Source: Candidatus Obscuribacter sp.
Lineage (GTDB): Bacteria; Cyanobacteriota; Vampirovibrionia; Obscuribacterales; Obscuribacteraceae
Length of the DNA: 39,802 bases
Direction: 5' to 3'
NCBI GenBank assembly: GCA_021772135.1
Contig: JADYXQ010000067.1
Location: forward strand, 1-39,802
Position 1 is the stretch's first letter; each line of letters begins with the position of its first letter. The notes under the pieces were generated by a model that did no database searches, was not told where the DNA came from, and worked only from the letters and a program-made list of their open reading frames with translations. Both the position numbers and the translations under genes were made by a program. Below, in pieces: positions 16,095 to 24,408 of this stretch.

Positions 16095-17033
16095 GTGAGA
16101 ATTCAATCCTTCGCTGCAATAGCCTGTAGTATTCTGGCCGCTTTTCTTTTCGCTGAACCAGTTCAAGCCAAGACTGTCATGCACAAAGTGCACTTCCCTG
16201 CAAAATCAATTGGCAAAGCCCATGTGATGACCAGCCAGTCGATCTCGGTTGGTAGCGTTAACGGTCGGTTTCTCGGTTCTGCAAGCGGTGACTATTTAGT
16301 ACCTGTACCCGAAAAGGTCTCGCTCGATCTCGATCCTCGCGTGGGTGAGAATCCGGCATTATTGAAAGATCTGGCGCCGGATGCCGCTTATTCAATTCGC
16401 GTAACGTATTCGGATACACCAGAAGGTTTTCTTCCGGCCATTGCCAAATTGTCTGGCCTGCATCGCTTAGACCTGGTTGAGTGCATAGTTACGGCCAATG
16501 GTCTGGCACAACTGGCGCAGTTAAAAAATCTTGAAAGACTGATGATTGAAAATTCAGACCTGAAAGGAGACTATGGCAAGGCAATATTGAAAATAAAAAG
16601 CTTGCGTTATTTAAGCCTGGCCGGTAATCAGTTGTCACCATCTACAGTGGCAGCGATTTCTCAGATGCCCAATCTGGAATATTTATGTGTTTCTCGCTGC
16701 GCACTTTCAAACGACTCATTGAAATCTTTAGCATCGCTCAAGCGCTTGAAGTTTCTTGATCTTAGCTGTAATGCCGGTCTCAATGGCACCGGCCTTGCAT
16801 ATCTAAAAGCCTGTCCCGCTCTTAGATCAGTAAAACTTCCTTTTACAGCAATTAAGGCTCACGACCTTATTAAACTAAAGGGAGTCCCACTTATCTCTGC
16901 ACAGGTGCACGAAGACAGTTTGTCTGCCACTGAGCTGTCGCAACTGAAAAAAGCTCTGCCACTTTGCAAAATTGCACTGTCGCGAAGAGAACTCAGGCCT
17001 GACGACAACGTACTCTTTGCGCCCATTCACTAG
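16095..17033 (+). CDS. Secreted leucine-rich-repeat protein with an FP-SxGK module
   Basis: A 312-residue protein from GTG 16095 with a signal peptide (FAAIACSILAAFLFAEPVQA, cleavage near residue 25). Residues 30-110 contain HFPAKSIGKA, a variable stretch, SASGDYLVPVPEKVSLDLDP and NPALLKDLAPD. This arrangement also occurs right after the internal stop of the kinase/LRR gene at 31952-32200. Residues 120-265 hold five or six leucine-rich repeats of 22-26 residues (LHRLDLVECIV, LERLMIENSDL, LRYLSLAGNQL, LEYLCVSRCAL, LKFLDLSCNAGL). It probably binds protein at the cell surface or in the periplasm. No catalytic motif. The ribosome site is weak (AGGGA about 11 bases upstream). Confidence 0.65.
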   Translation: MRIQSFAAIACSILAAFLFAEPVQAKTVMHKVHFPAKSIGKAHVMTSQSISVGSVNGRFLGSASGDYLVPVPEKVSLDLDPRVGENPALLKDLAPDAAYSIRVTYSDTPEGFLPAIAKLSGLHRLDLVECIVTANGLAQLAQLKNLERLMIENSDLKGDYGKAILKIKSLRYLSLAGNQLSPSTVAAISQMPNLEYLCVSRCALSNDSLKSLASLKRLKFLDLSCNAGLNGTGLAYLKACPALRSVKLPFTAIKAHDLIKLKGVPLISAQVHEDSLSATELSQLKKALPLCKIALSRRELRPDDNVLFAPIH

Positions 17034-17089
17034 CGGCATGATACTCTGTCTACTCCACCGATAAGCCCAAGTCTCTAATCTGTAACGGG

Positions 17090-17496
17090 TTAGTGCTTAT
17101 TCTTGTGCTTCTTTAGCGGCGCCTGTTTCACCACCCGGGCTTGCACCTGGCCCGTGCCTTTGACACCCAACCTGTCAGCCGCCCCTTACTGAGGTCGATA
17201 ACCGCGGGCACCTTGGGCGACATACGATCATTAATCACTACCTCTGCTTTTTTGCCGGTCTTTTTATCGGTCACCAGCACTTTTGCACCGAGGGGAAGCT
17301 CATTGCTGGCGGCGGTCATCTTCTCCGGATGATAAACGGCGCCATTGGCGGTCTTCTTGCCCTTAAACAAACTGGCATAGATAGTGGCCTTGCCGCTGGT
17401 TTTATTGGCACAAAGCGCCGAACTAAGACTTAGTTGAGCGAGAAAAATTATTACGAAACATCTGGCCAGAAACAAACAGATCGCTTTCTTTGACAT
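17090..17496 (-). pseudogene. RlpA-like double-psi beta-barrel protein, frameshifted near its end
   Basis: Start ATG 17496 (MSKKAICLFLARCF), a signal peptide to about residue 31, then the RlpA/DPBB domain: SGKATIYASLFKGKKTANG, MTAASNELPLGAKVLV, VVINDRMSPKVPAVIDLSKG. The Asp in NDR is the conserved lytic-transglycosylase residue, but the usual active-site His of the TAAH motif is Ser here (TAAS). After DLSKG the frame breaks: as written it runs 16 residues to a stop at 17128, but adding one base in the C4 run at 17182-17185 restores AADRLGVKGTGQVQARVV and a lysine/histidine tail to TAA at 17090, the expected ending. The restored protein is 135 residues. True mutation or a homopolymer error. 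Confidence 0.75.
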
Positions 17497-17586
17497 AATT
17501 GATCCAACTAAAAGAGTTATCTGCTTATTTGTGACTGTTGAGCCCAGAAAATTTTTCAATTGCCGGTGCATAGAAGGGAAAAGAAA

Positions 17587-18708
17587 ATGTCGCAGTTCGA
17601 TTCAGTCTGGCGCTCTTTAGATAAAACAGTTGCCTCCAAATGGGCGCCCGGAATCGTGGCCGGCGTCAGACATAAGGGCAAAGTCGAATTTTATGCCACC
17701 GGAGTGCGCAGCTACGAAGCACCAGATCCGATGCAAACAGACACGTCATTTCGCATCGCATCACTGAGCAAACCACTGGCAGGGGCGCTGACAGCTTTGA
17801 TGATTGCCGATGGAGTCTTTACCCTCGACGACTCGGTAGAGCAGTGGTTACCAGAACTCGCTGGGCAGAAAGTATTGACTCACCCTCACGCCGCCCTCGA
17901 TCAAACCGTGCCGGCGAATAAACCAATCACAGTGCGTCACCTGCTCACTATGACCAACGGCATCGGTGCCTTTTTCACCAAAACACCACTGGCAGTGGCA
18001 ATGCAATCTGCCGGTCTGTCTCCCAGCCCGATTCCGCCACAGATGTCGCCTGACCAGTTTATGGCTGTTATTGCCGCTCTGCCTCTGGCCTATCAGCCGG
18101 GTGATCACTGGATGTATCACACTGCCAGCGACATTCTGTCTGTGCTGTTAGCCCGGGCGGGAGGAAAATCGCTGGGAGATCTTTTAAAAGAACGAATTAC
18201 CGGTCCGTTAAATATGCAATCTACTGGTTTTACCCTGAGAGGAAAAACCCTCGCAGCAGCCTATCGCCCCACACCTCGCGGTATTGTCGCTTTTGACGAA
18301 TACAACCAGGCTTTCATGCAAGCCCCACCATTCGAGAGCCTTGGGGGCGGTCTGGTTTCTACCGTTCCCGACTATATGACTTTCCTCTGTGCCTTAGCCG
18401 ACGACACCTTGCTTCCTGCCGAAATGCGTGCGCAGATGACTTCAGATCAGCTCTCTGACGAGCAGAAGGCCGGCATTATAGAAATGATGGGTCCGACTAA
18501 AACCTGGGGCTGGCAGCTGGCCGTCGAAAACGCGGTGAGCGAACCGTGGACGGCGCCCGGCCGCTGGGGATGGACAGGCGGTTCAGGTACAAGCGCTGTT
18601 GTAGACCCTTCGCGCGATCTTATCGGCATTGTTTTTACGCAGAGACTAATGGCCGGCCCCAACGAGAATTTCTCTTACTTCTGGGAGCCACTGGCCGCTG
18701 CTGCATAA
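17587..18708 (+). CDS. Serine hydrolase of the class C beta-lactamase family
   Basis: A 373-residue protein from ATG 17587 (GAAGGG about 8 bases upstream; an earlier in-frame ATG at 17560 lacks such support). It has the penicillin-binding-type triad: Ser59-X-X-Lys62 in RIASLSKPL, Tyr177 in WMYHTASD where many members have Tyr-X-Asn, and a WTGGSGT motif near residue 337 in place of KTG. RHLLTMTNGIGAFF is the conserved stretch after the first motif. There is no signal peptide, so it is probably cytoplasmic and closer to esterase/D-aminopeptidase-type members than to true AmpC beta-lactamases. It is divergent from the RlpA-like gene. Substrate cannot be inferred. Confidence 0.8.
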   Translation: MSQFDSVWRSLDKTVASKWAPGIVAGVRHKGKVEFYATGVRSYEAPDPMQTDTSFRIASLSKPLAGALTALMIADGVFTLDDSVEQWLPELAGQKVLTHPHAALDQTVPANKPITVRHLLTMTNGIGAFFTKTPLAVAMQSAGLSPSPIPPQMSPDQFMAVIAALPLAYQPGDHWMYHTASDILSVLLARAGGKSLGDLLKERITGPLNMQSTGFTLRGKTLAAAYRPTPRGIVAFDEYNQAFMQAPPFESLGGGLVSTVPDYMTFLCALADDTLLPAEMRAQMTSDQLSDEQKAGIIEMMGPTKTWGWQLAVENAVSEPWTAPGRWGWTGGSGTSAVVDPSRDLIGIVFTQRLMAGPNENFSYFWEPLAAAA

Positions 18709-18711
18709 ACT

Positions 18712-18752
18712 AAAAAAGTGTTTTGCTAAAAATGGAACAAATCACTTTTTTT
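18712..18752 (+). terminator. Possible terminator after the serine hydrolase gene
   Basis: AAAAAAGTG (18712-18720) and CACTTTTTT (18743-18751) form a 9-bp stem around a 22-base loop, ending in T7. The stem is AT-rich and the loop long, so this is weak; it could act in either direction. Confidence 0.25.
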
Positions 18753-18812
18753 CTGGCCATAATGTGAATATGTCTTTTAGCGCCCAGGAATCTTTTAAGC
18801 ACGGGTCTACAT

Positions 18813-20516
18813 ATGACTAAAAAACTGGCAATCGTAGGCGGCGGACCAGCCGCCCTTATGGTCTATAAACAACTTGTTGGTTCAGATCAAAAGCTCAGCG
18901 TTGACATCTTTGAAGCTTCCGAAACTCTCGGCAGCGGCATGCCCTATAGCCCGTCTGGGGCCGGAACCGAGCATGTTACCAACGTATCGGCAGACGAACT
19001 TCCTGACTTGCTCAAACCACTTGAAGATTGGGTGAAGGCACTGCCCGAGACCACGCTTGAAAGATTTGCCATTCGGCGAGAAGACTTTCATGAAAAAAAG
19101 ATTTTGCCTCGTTTGTTATTTGGCCAGTATCTAACATCTCAGTTCAATCAAGCTATAGACCAGCGACCAACTGACAAGATTGATACCAGGGTGCACTATA
19201 AAACCGCCGTCACCGATATACGTGACAATCTGGCTACTGAAAAAGTTACAGTAATCACCGCCGATGGTGCCTTCGAGTTTGACTGTGTAATAATTTGCTC
19301 CGGTCACCACTGGCCGGCCGAGCGCGAAGGTAAAATTCCCGGATATTTTGACTCGCCTTATCCGCCGGCCAAATTGGCGACGCATTTTAACCACGAAATT
19401 GTCGTGCGCGGCAGCTCGCTCACAGCCGTGGATGCCATTCGCACAACGTCCAGGCACAACGGCGTCTTTAAATGGGAAGGTTCGCGCCTCACCTTTAGCG
19501 TCAACGACAATTCTCCTGATTATCGCATAGCCATGCATTCGCGACACGGCCTGCTGCCGTGTATTCGCGTGCACCTTGAAGAACCGCATGCCGCCGGTAA
19601 CACGCACCTCTCGCCTGAAGGCATTGAAGAAAATATTCGAGCCAACGACGGTTTTCTCGAGCTCGATTATCTTTTCGAAAACGGTTTTAAACTGCCGCTT
19701 AAAGAGAGCGACCCAGCATTTTATCAAAGCATAAAATCAATGAATATGGAAACTTTCGTTGACGCAATGATGAAATCGAGAGAAGCCATTGACCCATTTA
19801 CTTTATTTAAAAAAGAGTATGTGGAAGCAGAGAAATCAATAGAACATGAGCGCCCTGTTTACTGGAAGGAAATGCTCTCGGCCTTAAGTTTTGCTATGAA
19901 TTATCCGGCTAAATATCTCTCAGCAGAGGACATGTTGCGCTTGCGCAAACATCTCATGCCGCTCATTTCAGTGGTAATTGCCTTTATGCCGCAAGGATCG
20001 TGCGAAGAGTTGATGGCATTGCATGACGCAGGAAAGTTAGAACTTATATCTGATGGCGATGGTGGCGAAGCTGAAATTTTCGACGACAAGAAAATCATTT
20101 ATCGCTATAAAGATGAAAGTGGCAAAGAAATCACTGTTGAGTGCAAAACATTTATTGATTGCACCGGGCAGAAGCATTTGCCTCTCGACCAATTTCCCTT
20201 TAAGGGTTTGGTGGAGGGTGGCACGGTGAGTCACGCCCGCTTGAAATTCAAATCTGCAGCCCGGGCTAAAAAACTGATGGCCGCAGGAGAAAAAGGCATT
20301 GAAGAGCTTGACGGCGAATATTACTTACGCGTGTCAGGTGCTGCAATTTCGGATAATTTCCAAGTTGTGCAAACCGATGGAAATCTTAGCAGTCGAGTTT
20401 ACTTAATGGCGGTGCCATATATGGGCGGCCTCAACCCAGATTACTCAGGGCTTGATTTCTGTGAACATGCCTCTGGGCTAATTGTTTCGCACATAGTGCA
20501 ATTTGCTGTCGGTTGA
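18813..20516 (+). CDS. FAD/NAD(P)-binding protein, YdhS-like
   Basis: A 567-residue flavoprotein. The dinucleotide fold begins at residue 4: LAIVGGGPAALMVYKQL, acidic residue in DIFEASETLGSGMPYSP. Further conserved points are NVSADELPDLL, FGQYLTSQFNQAI, DCVIICSGHHWP (second nucleotide-binding strand), VVRGSSLTAVDAIRT and SRHGLLPCIR. This is the NAD_binding_9 (FAD-NAD(P)-binding) family that includes E. coli YdhS and HI0933-like proteins, whose substrates are largely unknown. FIDCTGQKHLP and the ending GLNPDYSGLDFCEHASGLIVSHI look complete. It lacks a signal peptide and sits alone between the serine hydrolase and BON genes. Confidence 0.75.
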   Translation: MTKKLAIVGGGPAALMVYKQLVGSDQKLSVDIFEASETLGSGMPYSPSGAGTEHVTNVSADELPDLLKPLEDWVKALPETTLERFAIRREDFHEKKILPRLLFGQYLTSQFNQAIDQRPTDKIDTRVHYKTAVTDIRDNLATEKVTVITADGAFEFDCVIICSGHHWPAEREGKIPGYFDSPYPPAKLATHFNHEIVVRGSSLTAVDAIRTTSRHNGVFKWEGSRLTFSVNDNSPDYRIAMHSRHGLLPCIRVHLEEPHAAGNTHLSPEGIEENIRANDGFLELDYLFENGFKLPLKESDPAFYQSIKSMNMETFVDAMMKSREAIDPFTLFKKEYVEAEKSIEHERPVYWKEMLSALSFAMNYPAKYLSAEDMLRLRKHLMPLISVVIAFMPQGSCEELMALHDAGKLELISDGDGGEAEIFDDKKIIYRYKDESGKEITVECKTFIDCTGQKHLPLDQFPFKGLVEGGTVSHARLKFKSAARAKKLMAAGEKGIEELDGEYYLRVSGAAISDNFQVVQTDGNLSSRVYLMAVPYMGGLNPDYSGLDFCEHASGLIVSHIVQFAVG

Positions 20517-20622
20517 CCGTAGACTCCCCCCCTTGCTGATTGTTCCATCTTTCTAGAAGTGACTGTAGAGCTTATTCTTGGCAGATTAATTCGAGAGGAA
20601 TAAATCCTTAAAACCGAGCTAC

Positions 20623-20656
20623 TTTGCAAATGTTTTGTGCGAACATTTAGCGCAAA
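20623..20656. promoter_or_regulatory. Inverted repeat in the BON gene leader region
   Basis: AAATGTT (20628-20634) and AACATTT (20642-20648) form a perfect 7-bp repeat around a 7-base centre, extended by TTTGC (20623-20627) pairing with GCAAA (20652-20656) across a 3-base bulge. It lies about 25 bases upstream of a weak promoter (TTGCAA 20681, 16-bp spacer, TAGAAA 20703), so an operator is likelier than a terminator. Confidence 0.4.
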
Positions 20657-20739
20657 TCAGCACATGCTTCGACAGTCATTTTGCAAGCATCGATTTTTGA
20701 TTTAGAAACCTGCACTACACCAAATTTGAGGATGGAATT

Positions 20740-21459
20740 ATGTCTTACAATCAAAATAACGGTAGAAAAGATCGCGATCAATACGAACAATGGATGCATC
20801 ACGGTCGCGAGCGCGGCTGGCTTGAACAGGGCACTGATGAGGTGCGTTCATGGTTTGGGGATGACGAAGCAGAGCACCGCCGTTCGATGGACAATCGCGC
20901 TGAGCGTTTGAGATCAAACACTAATATGGATAACGAATTCGAGCGCGGCGCTAATCGTATGCCCGGCGTAAACTACGACCGCATGCACGGCGGTCAGGTA
21001 ACTCGTTATAATCAAAATATGATCGACCAAAATCGCAATTATAATTTTGATCGCACAACCAAATCTTCTATCGCCGGCCAGTGGCCATGGTCATCTGATG
21101 ACGGCTACCAAACTTTTGGCCGCACCGGAGTCGATTCTAAATTCGGTCGCGGGCCTAAAGATTACAAACGCTCAGATGAGCGCATTAGCGAAGAAATTCA
21201 CGAATGCTTCTCACGTCATCATGAACTTGATGCCACTGAAATTCAAATTGAAGTCAAAAATGGCGAGGTTACCATTCGCGGTACTGTCGACCAGCGTTTT
21301 GAAAAACGTATTGCCGAAGACCTCGTTGATGAAGTGTCTGGCGTCAAGCATGTGCAAAACATGATTCGCATCAATGAAAGAATGAGAAACGAAAGAACCG
21401 GCCAAGAAACACGCACACCTGAGATGAAAACAGGCATGCTTTCCGGCAATAACAGATAG
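20740..21459 (+). CDS. BON-domain stress or envelope-associated protein
   Basis: A 239-residue, very hydrophilic protein. Residues 1-60 are Gln/Asn/Arg/Asp-rich and contain DEVRSWFGDDEAEHRRSMD, a segment seen in many SWFGD-type BON proteins. Residues 100-140 are linker. Residues about 139-213 form a BON domain: GPKDYKRSDERISEEIHE, then ATEIQIEVKNGEVTIRGTV, and RIAEDLVDEVSGVKHVQNMIRI. BON domains are found in osmotically induced and phospholipid-interacting proteins. No signal peptide is visible, so location is uncertain. GAGG about 9 bases before ATG 20740 supports the start. A perfect 28-bp palindrome follows the stop by 17 bases. Confidence 0.8.
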   Translation: MSYNQNNGRKDRDQYEQWMHHGRERGWLEQGTDEVRSWFGDDEAEHRRSMDNRAERLRSNTNMDNEFERGANRMPGVNYDRMHGGQVTRYNQNMIDQNRNYNFDRTTKSSIAGQWPWSSDDGYQTFGRTGVDSKFGRGPKDYKRSDERISEEIHECFSRHHELDATEIQIEVKNGEVTIRGTVDQRFEKRIAEDLVDEVSGVKHVQNMIRINERMRNERTGQETRTPEMKTGMLSGNNR

Positions 21460-21476
21460 AAGGACGACTATCAAGC

Positions 21477-21504
21477 GGAAAAATACGTCCGGACGTATTT
21501 TTCC
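21477..21504. terminator. Perfect 28-bp palindrome, probable bidirectional terminator
   Basis: GGAAAAATACGTCC (21477-21490) is followed at once by its exact complement (21491-21504). As RNA it gives a stem closed by CCGG with an A-run before and a U-run after, so it can terminate on both strands. It sits between the convergent BON gene and the subtilase remnant. An operator role is not excluded. Confidence 0.6.
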
Positions 21505-21538
21505 ACGAACAAGAGGGGGGAGCTATGCTGCCCTCTCT

Positions 21539-22540
21539 TTACTTTTCAAATTCGCTCGGCAATTTATCGACATTGACGAAAGAACTTCCTTTAACACTTT
21601 GCACATTGGTGCCGGTGCGCCAGGTTGTATAGTCAGCTGGAGCAATTTTATAATCGGTGCCTTTAGTGGCATTGGCATCATCTAGAGCGCCATATTCAAC
21701 GGGAAATAGGAAAAATCAATCTGACCACGACCAGCTTCGGTCAGCGAATTATTGCCGCTGTAATCAGCAATTTTGCCGTCTACATCAAGCGCCGAATATT
21801 GCTTGTCGGCAGCGAGCATACCGACATTGAGATGGTCGGCACCTTTATTACCGGCGGCAGTAACTACTTTCAAACCATGGGCCTGCAATTTTTCAATGCC
21901 GTCGGTGAATGAAAGCACTTGTCGCATAAAAGCGCGGTCGTTGCGCGAAAAATGATTTGAATTAGAGTTATCGCGCATTGCTTCAAGCACGTGCGTTCGC
22001 TCATCGCGGATGTTTTCAGCAGTGACCGGAAATCCCACCATTTTGCTAATGTCTTTAAATGATTTTTCCAGACCTAAACTGACATTGTTTACATCGCCTT
22101 TTTTCAAATCGATGGTGCCGTCGCTCATGCCTTTATCAATGTCTTTGAGCGCGCCGGCAATATCCATAACATTGCCTTTAAGCAGACCGACTTGCATGCG
22201 CGTCACATTCAAACCGTTCTCTTCTGCCAGGCGCGCACTCAACTCACCGTGGGATATACCATGCTCTCCCTTAAGCAAAATATCGCTGACACGATAATCG
22301 TCGAGTACAAGCACATTGTTTTTTTGTCGAGTCGGTCTCAACACGCCGCGGCAATATAGTGCTCGGCAAAGGATATTGAACGTTGTCGGAGCCACCCTCT
22401 GAATCTTTGTCGACCCGGGCTTCGGCCTTCCCGCCGGGTGTCAGATGACTCGCTTCCACAGGCAAATTCGGGATTTCCATGGTTTGCTTGTCGGCAGGCG
22501 GTGAATGCAACACCTGATCAATTGTGCACCGGGGGTTCAC
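21539..22540 (-). pseudogene. Subtilisin-like (S8) serine protease gene with two frameshifts
   Basis: Two overlapping frames and a third tail join into one 333-residue protein if one A is removed from the A7 run (22319-22325) and one base is added at the G3 run (21701-21703). The net length, 1002 bases, is then a whole number of codons. The N-terminal part is Pro/Glu linker (MEIPNLPVEASHL). The S8 triad follows in order: Asp in VLVLDDY (codon 22300-22302 or 22297-22299), His in ISHGELSARLAEENG (22249-22251), oxyanion Asn in VVTAAGNKGAD (21847-21849), and Ser in VKGSSFVN (21581-21583). The Ser lies beyond the second shift, so the longest frame as written (21682-22395) cannot be active. GSS replaces the usual GTS. 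The start is uncertain (GTG 22540 or ATG 22480). Confidence 0.6.
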
Positions 22541-22634
22541 AAAGAACCAAACATTGGCACGACCATGTCCGAAAATGGCTAACAGATCGCACCGATCGGG
22601 TCTAATATGCTCATATGGGATGTGAGAAAAGATT

Positions 22635-23871
22635 TTGAAAACAGACGCGTCTAGCTGCTATGAGGCATTGCGCACGCGCGACAAGCGCTTCGACGGCATC
22701 TTTTTGTCGCCGTGCAAAGCACCCGCGTCTATTGTCGCCCTGTCTGCAAAGCTCAGACACCACTATTTAAAAACTGCCAGTTTCATCGCAGCGCCGCATC
22801 GGCCGAAAAGGCAGGCTACAGACCTTGCTTGCGTTGTCGCCCAGAGTTGGCACCAGGAAATGCAGTGGTAGATGCAGCCAGTCGCCTCGCCACTCAGGCG
22901 ATGACACGCATTGAAGATGGCGCCCTGGCTACAGGAGGAGTGGACCAGATGGCTGAAGCTATGGGCATCAGCAGCAGGCATTTGCGGCGGGTGGTCGAAG
23001 CGGAATATGGAGTTTCACCTATTGAACTGGCACAAACACAAAAACTTCTAACAGCCAAAAGGTTGTTGACTGATACCAGCTTACCTCTAAGCAAAGTGGC
23101 ACTAGCCAGCGGTTTTGCCAGTGTACGAAGGTTCAACGCCCTCTTTCTCGAGCGCTATCGCATGAATCCAACTGAGATTCGCAAAACAGGCCTGGCCAAA
23201 GTCGCTTCAGACAGCTTTGTTTGTGAACTGGCTTTTCGCGAGCCATACGACTGGCAGTCGATACTATGCAATCGGTGCCGGAAATCGTCGACAGTCATCT
23301 GGGCATAGTGGCGGCAGAAAATCCGGGCCTGCGAGTACCCGGTGCCTTTGATGGAACCGAAATAGCAGTGCGCGCCATTCTCGGCCAGCAAGCAAGCGTC
23401 AAAGGTGCGTCACTTCTAGCGAGCAGATTGGCAAATCTCCTGGGAAAATCAATAGTGACACCATTTCCACAATTGCACCTATTGACGCCCACGGTAATTG
23501 ATCTGGCACAAGCAGAAGTGCCTAAAATAGCGGCACTCGGCATTATCAAAGCGCGGGCTGCCACCATAATTAATCTCGCTCGGGCAGTGGAATCTGATGG
23601 CCTTTCACTCGAACCCGGAGCAGAAATCAATCGCACTAAAATGCAGCTAAAAAGCATACCGGGCATCGGTGATTGGACGGCCGAGTATATCTCCATGCGC
23701 TGCCTGGGCTGGCCTGATGCATTTCCTTATTCAGATCTCGGAATTAAAAAAGTACTGGGATTGAAAAGCGGCAAAGCCATTATTGAGATCGCAGAAAAAT
23801 GGCGGCCATGGCGTTCATATGCAGCGATGCATTTATGGAAATCACTTGAAGTTGTTCACGAGGCGAATTAA
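22635..23871 (+). pseudogene. Ada-AlkA type alkylation-repair gene, broken in two places
   Basis: Three frames together encode an Ada metal-binding domain, an AraC helix-turn-helix and an AlkA glycosylase. Ada: CYEALRTRDKRFDG, then after the lesion VYCRPVCKAQTP and RPCLRCRPE, giving the four zinc cysteines including the methyl acceptor. One T is missing from the T5 run at 22701-22705; restoring it joins frames 1 and 2. AraC: MAEAMGISSRHLRRVVEAEYG to FASVRRFNALFLERYRMNP. AlkA starts as ELAFREPYDWQS and then jumps near 23261-23266, out of frame, to VPEIVDSHLGIV and GLRVPGAFDGTEIAVRAILGQQ, losing about 80 residues. The helix-hairpin-helix (KSIPGIGDWTAEYISMR) and catalytic Asp (PYSDLGIKK) remain in frame 3. 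A dead gene beside an intact ogt. Confidence 0.75.
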
Positions 23872-23894
23872 AATTTATGTTCGCAGGAGAAACT

Positions 23895-24377
23895 ATGAAT
23901 TACGTTTTTAAAAAGATGCAATCGCCGGTTGGCGAATTAAAACTGGTGGCAAGCGAAAAAGGCTTAGCTGCGGTACTGTGGGAAAATGACAGCCAGAAGC
24001 GCGTGCCATTACCAGCGGTGACAGCCGATAGTGAAAATACAATTTTGCAAGAGACCGAAAGGCAATTAAGTGAATATTTTCAAGGCAAGCGCAAAGAATT
24101 CTCGCTACCGCTCGATCCGCTTGGCACTGATTTCCAAAAGAGTGTCTGGCAAGCGCTTATAACCATTCCCTTCGGCGAAACAAGGAGTTATGGAGAGATA
24201 GCCCGACAATTAGGAAACGAGAAAGCAATGCGTGCAGTTGGCGCCGCCAATGGGAAAAATCCAATTTCTATTATCGCGCCCTGCCACAGGGTTATTGGCG
24301 CCAATGGCAAATTAACCGGTTTTGCCGGTGGCCTGAAAGCGAAAGCAACGCTGCTAGATCTGGAGAGTATTTACTAA
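23895..24377 (+). CDS. ogt: Methylated-DNA-[protein]-cysteine S-methyltransferase
   Basis: A 160-residue suicide methyltransferase that repairs O6-alkylguanine and O4-alkylthymine. The active site is Cys130 in IIAPCHRVIGANGKLTGFAGG; the DNA-binding helix-turn-helix is FGETRSYGEIARQLGNEKAMRAVGAANGKNP, with the arginine finger in MRAVGAAN. ATG 23895 is chosen over ATG 23877 because AGGAG sits 5 bases before it. It follows the Ada-AlkA remnant by 23 bases and would have formed a two-gene alkylation-repair unit with it. All key residues are present, so O6-alkylguanine repair probably still works even though AlkA does not. Confidence 0.9.
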   Translation: MNYVFKKMQSPVGELKLVASEKGLAAVLWENDSQKRVPLPAVTADSENTILQETERQLSEYFQGKRKEFSLPLDPLGTDFQKSVWQALITIPFGETRSYGEIARQLGNEKAMRAVGAANGKNPISIIAPCHRVIGANGKLTGFAGGLKAKATLLDLESIY

Positions 24378-24408
24378 GCCCTTTTGACTGGCGAGCTTGC
24401 CCCGCAGG

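Noticed and set aside
17587-18708. Class C beta-lactamase as an antibiotic resistance gene
   Set aside because: No signal peptide, WTGG in place of KTG and Tyr-His-Thr in place of Tyr-Ala-Asn; esterase or peptidase-like members of the family fit better.
19131-19727. 198-codon minus-strand open frame inside the YdhS-like flavoprotein gene
   Set aside because: The opposite strand has a full flavoprotein with clear motifs; this frame shows only basic, low-structure sequence.
22319-22325. A7 run as a programmed ribosomal frameshift in the subtilase
   Set aside because: The needed shift is +1 (or -2), not the -1 typical of A AAA AAC sites, and a second uncorrectable shift occurs downstream; decay or sequence error is simpler.
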